A stretch of DNA of 64,000 nt from the NCBI GenBank assembly GCA_022225965.2, contig JAKJXP020000002.1, positions 992,001 through 1,056,000 of the forward strand. Direction: 5' to 3'. A model generated the notes under the pieces. That model worked only from the letters and a program-made list of their open reading frames with translations. It searched no databases and was not told the DNA's origin. The position numbers were made by a program, and so were the translations under genes. Origin of the DNA: Diatrype stigma (taxonomy: Eukaryota > Ascomycota > Sordariomycetes > Xylariales > Diatrypaceae). The stretch's first letter is position 1, and every line of letters starts with the position of its first letter. Below, one piece after another: positions 59,415-64,000 of the stretch.

Positions 59415-60987
59415 ATGCTCCGAGACAACCTCCTGTCGCTGCTCCTGGCGGCGGCAGCGGTGACGCCATCGTCGGCCGTCTTCCTGTACGCGACGTCGTA
59501 CAACGACCACGCGGTGACGACCCTGGACCTGGACGTGAAGAGCGGCAAGCTCACGACTCTGTCCAAGTCGCTCGACTGCGGCTCCGAGCCGACCTGGCTG
59601 ACCCTCAACAAGGCCGACAAGGTGCTATACTGCCTGAACGAGGGCTGGAGCGGCAACTCGTCCATCACGTCCTACCGGACGACGGCGAACGGCACACTGG
59701 CCACGCTCGACATCATACCCGTTCTCAAGAGCCCCGTCAGCTCGACCTTGTACGGACCGAACAACAGCGGGTTGGCTGTTGCGCATTAGTGAGTAGTTAT
59801 TTAAATTTGCTTGCCTTTTTGTTTGCCAAGTATGGCCCAAAAACGCCCCCTGCATGATCGTATTATGGCTATGAAAAACATCACCTTTCGTGTGATGGAA
59901 TTACGCTTCTAGAAGAAAGCTGAAAAGAAAATAATGTGCTAAGTCAATGAAACTGACATTGCTAAAATAGCGACACTTCCACATTCAGCACCTTCTCGGT
60001 CGGGGAAGTAACGCAAGTGGCGCTCTCGCAGAACGAGACGTACGAGCTGCCGGAGCCGGGCCCCGTGCCGGACCGGCAGGACGTGCCGCACCTGCACGAC
60101 GCGGTGCTGGACCCGACGGGGCAGTTCATCATCGTGCCGGACCTCGGCGCCGACGCGCTGCACGTGTACTCGATCGTGCCCGGGACCATCAAGTGGGTCG
60201 AGCTGGACCCCGTCAAGGCCGTGCCCGGCAACGGCCCGCGACACGGCGTCTTCGCCGTGACGGGCGACGACAACAGCACCTTCTTCTACCTCGCGAACGA
60301 GCTGTCCAACACGATCACCGGGTTCAAGGTGGATTACGAGGACGAGGATGGCGAGGTGACCGCTGCGCCCGTGTTCACCCAGCTCTTCGACATCAGCACG
60401 CACGGGAAAGGTGGGCATGTGCCGAACGGTACGAAGGCTGCTGAGCTCGAGATATCGGTAAGTGTTTACCTTTGGTTGTTGATGTGGGCTTTCTTGGGGA
60501 TGAGAAAAAGAGCAATACCAGTTGAAAAAACCAGAAAGCAGAAGGAGTCACATTATCCAGGGGGGAACCATGATTCAGATTGACTGACCAATCCCCACTT
60601 CCCCAGCCCGACAACAAATTCCTCCTCGTGTCCTCGCGCGGCGAGAACCTGCTCAAGATCCCCAGCTTCGGCAACGACGACGGCCCGTACACGAACACGA
60701 CGCAGATCCCGTCGGACCCGATCGTGACGTTTGCGATTGACGGGGCGAGCGGGCTCCTGGGCGATCCCGTGGTGCAGGAGGCGCCGGCGGGCGGGCGCGA
60801 CCCGCGCGGGTTCTCGCTGAACCGGGACGGCACGCTGGTGGCGTCGGCGCTGCAGGACGACAACCGCGTCGTCGTCTACGAGCGCGACGTCGCGACGGGC
60901 GAGCTGGGCCGCGTCGTCGCCTGGGCGAGCGTCGGCGATGTGAGCGCGGATGGGAACGGGCCGAATTATGTCTTGTTTGATGATTAA
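59415..60987 (+). CDS. Secreted lactonase-family seven-bladed beta-propeller protein
   Basis: Exons 59415-59788, 59971-60457 and 60607-60987 encode 413 residues. Signal peptide about 1-21 (MLRDNLLSLLLAAAAVTPSSA). The body matches the Lactonase (PF10282-type) propeller pattern: FLYATSYNDHAVTTLDLD, SEPTWLTLNKADKVLYCLNE, PHLHDAVLDPTGQFIIVPDLGADALHVY, NGPRHGVFAV, LANELSNTITGF and DPRGFSLNRDGTLVASALQDDNRVVVYERD. Relatives include 6-phosphogluconolactonase and carboxy-cis,cis-muconate cyclase. In fungi many are secreted and their substrate is not known. Several N-glycosylation sequons (NSS, NGT, NST) fit secretion. The middle and last exons are very GC-rich. Confidence 0.85.
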
Positions 60988-61257
60988 ATCAGAGAAAATC
61001 GGGTTCTATCTATATAAAGGACCGCTACAAGGAGGGAGTACATAGGTTTTGAACGTATTATATATATATATATATATTGCAGATTTTCGCGGTCCCATTA
61101 AAGACTCGGAGGGAGGATGACTTCGCCTCGACTAGTATGTGTCCGAACCGTATATACTTGATTGCCTATCGACTGACGCTGGCTCATTATATACTACTCG
61201 GTACCGGTATGTGTAGATACATATGCCCATCCCATCCCTCCCTAATTATCGTCATCA
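60988..61257. other. Convergent spacer with a (TA)n run
   Basis: Short spacer between facing genes with an alternating TA tract at about 61060-61077. Otherwise nothing seen. Confidence 0.6.
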
Positions 61258-63069
61258 TCACCCAACCACAAACTTCCCGCTCTTGTCCCTCTCCTCCCTC
61301 AACCGAATCGTCCTACCGGCCCGCGCACCCGTCGCCCTGCCCTCCTCGACCGCAAACACGCCATTCACCAGCACGGCCCGGATGCCCTTGGCAGGCTGCT
61401 TCGGATCGGCGTACGTCGCGGCGTCGCGGACGGTCTCGGCGTCGAACAGCACCAGGTCGGCGCGGTAGCCCTCGCGCACGAGCCCGCGGTCGCGCAGGCG
61501 CAGCACGGCGGCCGCGCGGCCCGTCAGGTGGGAAACGACCTCCTCCAGCCCGCCGGGGAAGATGGTCTCGGGCTCGACGTCGTCGAACACATCACCATCA
61601 TCATCACCAGCGGCGGGGGTAGCAGCAGCACCAGCACTCGCCGGCGGCAGGCCGCAGATGTCGCGGGACTTGCCCCGCGCCAGGTCCCGGTGGTAGTGGC
61701 CCAGGTAGCGCGGGAAGGTGCCCCAGCCGCGCGGGTGCGGCTTCGTCGACGTCAGGATGCCGTCGGACCCGCCCGTGTGCCGCGGGTGGCGCATGATGCG
61801 GCGCACGTTGCCCTCGTGGCCCGCGTGCTGGATGATGGTCGTGCTGAAATTATCCTCCCTAAGCAGGTCGACGAACGCGTCGAAGGGGTCGCGGTTGTCT
61901 CCGCCCTGCTCGCGCGCCAGTTGCGCCACCCGCTTGCCGACCACGCCCGCCGCCAGCAGCGCCGGGCTCGACACGCCGCTGATCTCGATGATCTCCCAGT
62001 CGAGCGTGCAGCCGTGGCAGCCGTCGGTGCCCTCGACGAGCACGGCGTGGCGGATGCGCGCCAGCTGGGCCGGGTCGTCGAGCAGCGCGCGCTTGTCGTC
62101 GGCGGCCGCGGCCCAGCTCGGCAGCAGCGACGCCAGCGTCGTCGAACCCGGCAGGTACGGGTACGTGTCGAGGGTGATGTCGAGGCCCTCGGCGAGGGCG
62201 CCGTCGAGCAGGGCGAGGAACTCGTCGGCGCGGCCGCGGTTCTCGGCGAAGTTCAGCGTCGCGTGCGTCAGGTGCAGGCGCACGCCCGTCGACCGCGCCA
62301 GCTCGATCATCTCCCGGTACGCCTGCATGGCGCCCTTGCCGTACGACCGGTGGTGCGGCGCGAAGTAGCCCCCGTACTGGACCACGACGCGGCACAGCTG
62401 CGCCAGCTCCGCGTCGTCGGCGAACATGCCTGGCACGTACGTCAGGCCGGACGACATGCCGACGGCGCCCTGGCGGAACGCCTCGTGCAGGTGCGCCTTC
62501 ATCGTGTCGATCTCGGCCTGGGTGGCGGGGCTGGAGTCCCAGCCCTTGGCCAGGATGCGCAGGTTGCCCTGCGGCACCAGGTAGGCGGCGTTGGTGGCGA
62601 TGCGCGACGCGTCCAGCACGTCCAGGTACTCGCCGACGGAGCGCCACCGCTCGAAGAAGTCCGCCGGCTCCTTCGGGTTCCCGTTCCACCCCGCGATCTG
62701 CTCCCGGATCCGCGCCAGCGTCGCCGTCGTCACCGGGCTGTACGAGATCCCGTCCTGGCCGATCACCTCGGTCGTCACCCCCTGCGTGATCTTGGCCAGG
62801 TGCTCCGGCGTGTGCAGCAGAGACAGGTCCGAGTGCGCGTGCATGTCGATGAAGCCGGGGCTCAGCGTCCACCGGCCGCTCTCGCCATCCACGACGCGGG
62901 CGCCCTGCTGGCGCGCGCTATCGCTCTCACTTTCGGCTTGGTCTCGCCGGATTGACTTGATCAACCCATCCCTGACCAGCACATCTGCCACGTAACCGGC
63001 TGTGTCCCCGCTCCCGTCGACGACGGTGACGCCGACGAAGAGGATGTCGTCTTTCTGGTAGGTCGTCAT
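61258..63069 (-). CDS. D-aminoacylase / N-acyl-D-amino-acid deacylase-type amidohydrolase
   Basis: One uninterrupted frame of 603 residues on the minus strand, starting MTTYQKDDILFVGVTVVDGSG. It carries the amidohydrolase metal motif HxH in SPGFIDMHAHSDLSLL, then QGVTTEVIGQDGISYSP, GMSSGLTYVPG, HHRSYG, LHLTHATLNF, LDTYPYLPGS, TTIIQHAGHEGNVRR and GGSDGILTSTKPHPRGWGTFPRYLGHY with the catalytic Asp. This series is that of zinc-dependent D-aminoacylases, which hydrolyse N-acyl-D-amino acids. No secretion signal, so probably cytosolic. An Ala/Gly/Asp-rich insertion (about 470-495) lies near the C-terminal sandwich domain. Intronless and very GC-rich while most multi-domain neighbours have introns, which would fit, but does not prove, acquisition from bacteria. 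Confidence 0.9.
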   Translation of the reverse strand: MTTYQKDDILFVGVTVVDGSGDTAGYVADVLVRDGLIKSIRRDQAESESDSARQQGARVVDGESGRWTLSPGFIDMHAHSDLSLLHTPEHLAKITQGVTTEVIGQDGISYSPVTTATLARIREQIAGWNGNPKEPADFFERWRSVGEYLDVLDASRIATNAAYLVPQGNLRILAKGWDSSPATQAEIDTMKAHLHEAFRQGAVGMSSGLTYVPGMFADDAELAQLCRVVVQYGGYFAPHHRSYGKGAMQAYREMIELARSTGVRLHLTHATLNFAENRGRADEFLALLDGALAEGLDITLDTYPYLPGSTTLASLLPSWAAAADDKRALLDDPAQLARIRHAVLVEGTDGCHGCTLDWEIIEISGVSSPALLAAGVVGKRVAQLAREQGGDNRDPFDAFVDLLREDNFSTTIIQHAGHEGNVRRIMRHPRHTGGSDGILTSTKPHPRGWGTFPRYLGHYHRDLARGKSRDICGLPPASAGAAATPAAGDDDGDVFDDVEPETIFPGGLEEVVSHLTGRAAAVLRLRDRGLVREGYRADLVLFDAETVRDAATYADPKQPAKGIRAVLVNGVFAVEEGRATGARAGRTIRLREERDKSGKFVVG

Positions 63070-63142
63070 CGTTTCGTGTGCTGTGCCTTGAGTCTTGCAG
63101 ATATCCTTCCACTCCCCCTGTATATCGGAGTGGTGCTAGGCG

Positions 63143-63150
63143 TATATATA
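63143..63150 (-). promoter_or_regulatory. TATA-like box of the D-aminoacylase gene
   Basis: TATATATA about 75-80 bp upstream of the ATG at 63069. Symmetric motif, assigned by position. Confidence 0.4.
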
Positions 63151-64000
63151 CTTCTCGGCAGTTGGGGCGGGTGGGCGGCCGCGTCTAGTGACCCCGCACC
63201 GGTGATGGTGTTGATGAGCCGATCGTCGGTGTTGTGAAATAGTTACACTTACACGCCGGAGTCGCCCTCCGATTACTCACCACTTCCAAGTTATGACCCA
63301 TGTCTGTCTCGTCCGTATATGCCCGGGTGAGAAACAAGTCAGAAGTGGAGCTTTACGTTTAGCTCAACCGTCATGTTTCCGAAATACGGTGTCTCTCTAC
63401 CTACGTGTAATCTATTACACTCCCTGTCTGAGTAATGGCGTCACTCTTAGCTCTATTGGCGCCAGGATGTTAAATAGACGTAATGGACGCGAGAATCCTT
63501 CGTGTGGTGGATTATACTACGGTAATGGTTTCATGGTCATATCAAGACTTCTTGTCCTTGGTTGACGGCGTGAGTAAGCCGGGTCTTTCCGGGGTATTTT
63601 GTGATGGATCGGACTTGACTCATTCGATAGTACCTGACCAGGTACCTAAGATACTGTTAGGGAAAGACCGAAGACCCTGGGATTAATGGAGAGAAGTGAA
63701 AGAACTGAGGATGTAAACTAAATTTCGGCCCGCGTCCGACGTTGCATCCGATGAACCAATGCGTGGGGTAGTGTAATTATGCAGTATGCAGTGCACGAAA
63801 GACATAGTCAACTTAACCCATCATTGAGTCACAGTTATTAGTAAATTAAACAATCTATATGCAGTCAGAATTGTTCTTCACATGTATCCATGATATTCGC
63901 AGTGCGGGTACTAGGTGATTTTCTAGATGTTTCATGAACGTCGGACTTCCGGCCGGACTGGCTGTACATAAGTAGCCTCTGCATCGTCGACAATGGTCCC
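63151..64000. other. Terminal intergenic sequence
   Basis: Ordinary composition. The open frames at 63293-63565 and 63483-63686 have no domain, signal or splice support, so no gene is called. Confidence 0.45.

Noticed and set aside
61528..62955. Long plus-strand frames opposite the D-aminoacylase, and likewise 45730-46584 minus opposite the citrate carrier
   Set aside because: Antisense shadows of GC-rich coding sequence; their composition is repetitive Arg/Ala/Gly/His and the opposite strand has clear family motifs.
1..64000. CRISPR arrays or bacterial-type operons
   Set aside because: No regularly spaced short repeats; introns and RIP show a fungal nuclear sequence.

Overview
The window is from a filamentous ascomycete (Pezizomycotina, probably a Sordariomycete). 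The genes have short GT-AG introns (about 45-190 nt). About 30 kb is extremely AT-rich with the signature of repeat-induced point mutation (RIP): C survives almost only before G, and CpA/TpG are nearly absent. The rest is gene-bearing DNA of ordinary to high GC. No database or alignment program was run; gene models come from reading splice signals, reading phase and known family motifs.

Left part (1-32.0 kb): a transposon island invading a biosynthetic locus. 1-5.3 kb is a RIP-degraded minus-strand Ty3/gypsy element carrying a later solo LTR (1437-1696), followed by a 418-bp palindrome (5301-5718). At 6529 an 8-amino-7-oxononanoate synthase-like (alpha-oxoamine synthase, AOS) gene begins. It is split by a complete plus-strand Ty3/gypsy element (7086-14109, 239-bp LTRs, 5-bp target duplication GTCGA) and resumes to 15161. 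From 15831 to about 32022 lies a nested complex. Its outer element looks like a DIRS/Ngaro-type (tyrosine-recombinase) retroelement with split direct repeats A1-body-B1-A2-B2. One LTR element (17538-21346) sits in its body, and a minus-strand Ty3/gypsy element (24129-31632) sits between A2 and B2.

Middle (32.6-40.9 kb): an 11-exon highly reducing type I polyketide synthase, order KS-AT-DH-(degenerate C-MeT)-ER-KR-ACP, with no thioesterase. Its frame is broken by a pair of opposite indels near 36775 and 36848. An AOS beside a TE-less reducing PKS is the arrangement seen in sphinganine-analogue pathways (Fum1/Fum8 type). I infer a former aminopolyketide cluster that now has two independent lesions. 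No other tailoring, transport or regulatory gene of such a cluster lies in the window.

Right part (41.4-64 kb): ordinary, apparently intact genes. They are a low-complexity conserved fungal protein (-), a mitochondrial citrate carrier (+), a UQCC2/CBP6-like complex III assembly factor (-), a Bsd2/Ndfip-type ubiquitin-ligase adaptor (+), a secreted CVNH lectin (+), an AA9 lytic polysaccharide monooxygenase (-), a protein-L-isoaspartate methyltransferase (+), a secreted lactonase-type beta-propeller protein (+) and an intronless D-aminoacylase-type amidohydrolase (-). Spacers of 0.3-2.8 kb between them show little beyond promoters and microsatellites.
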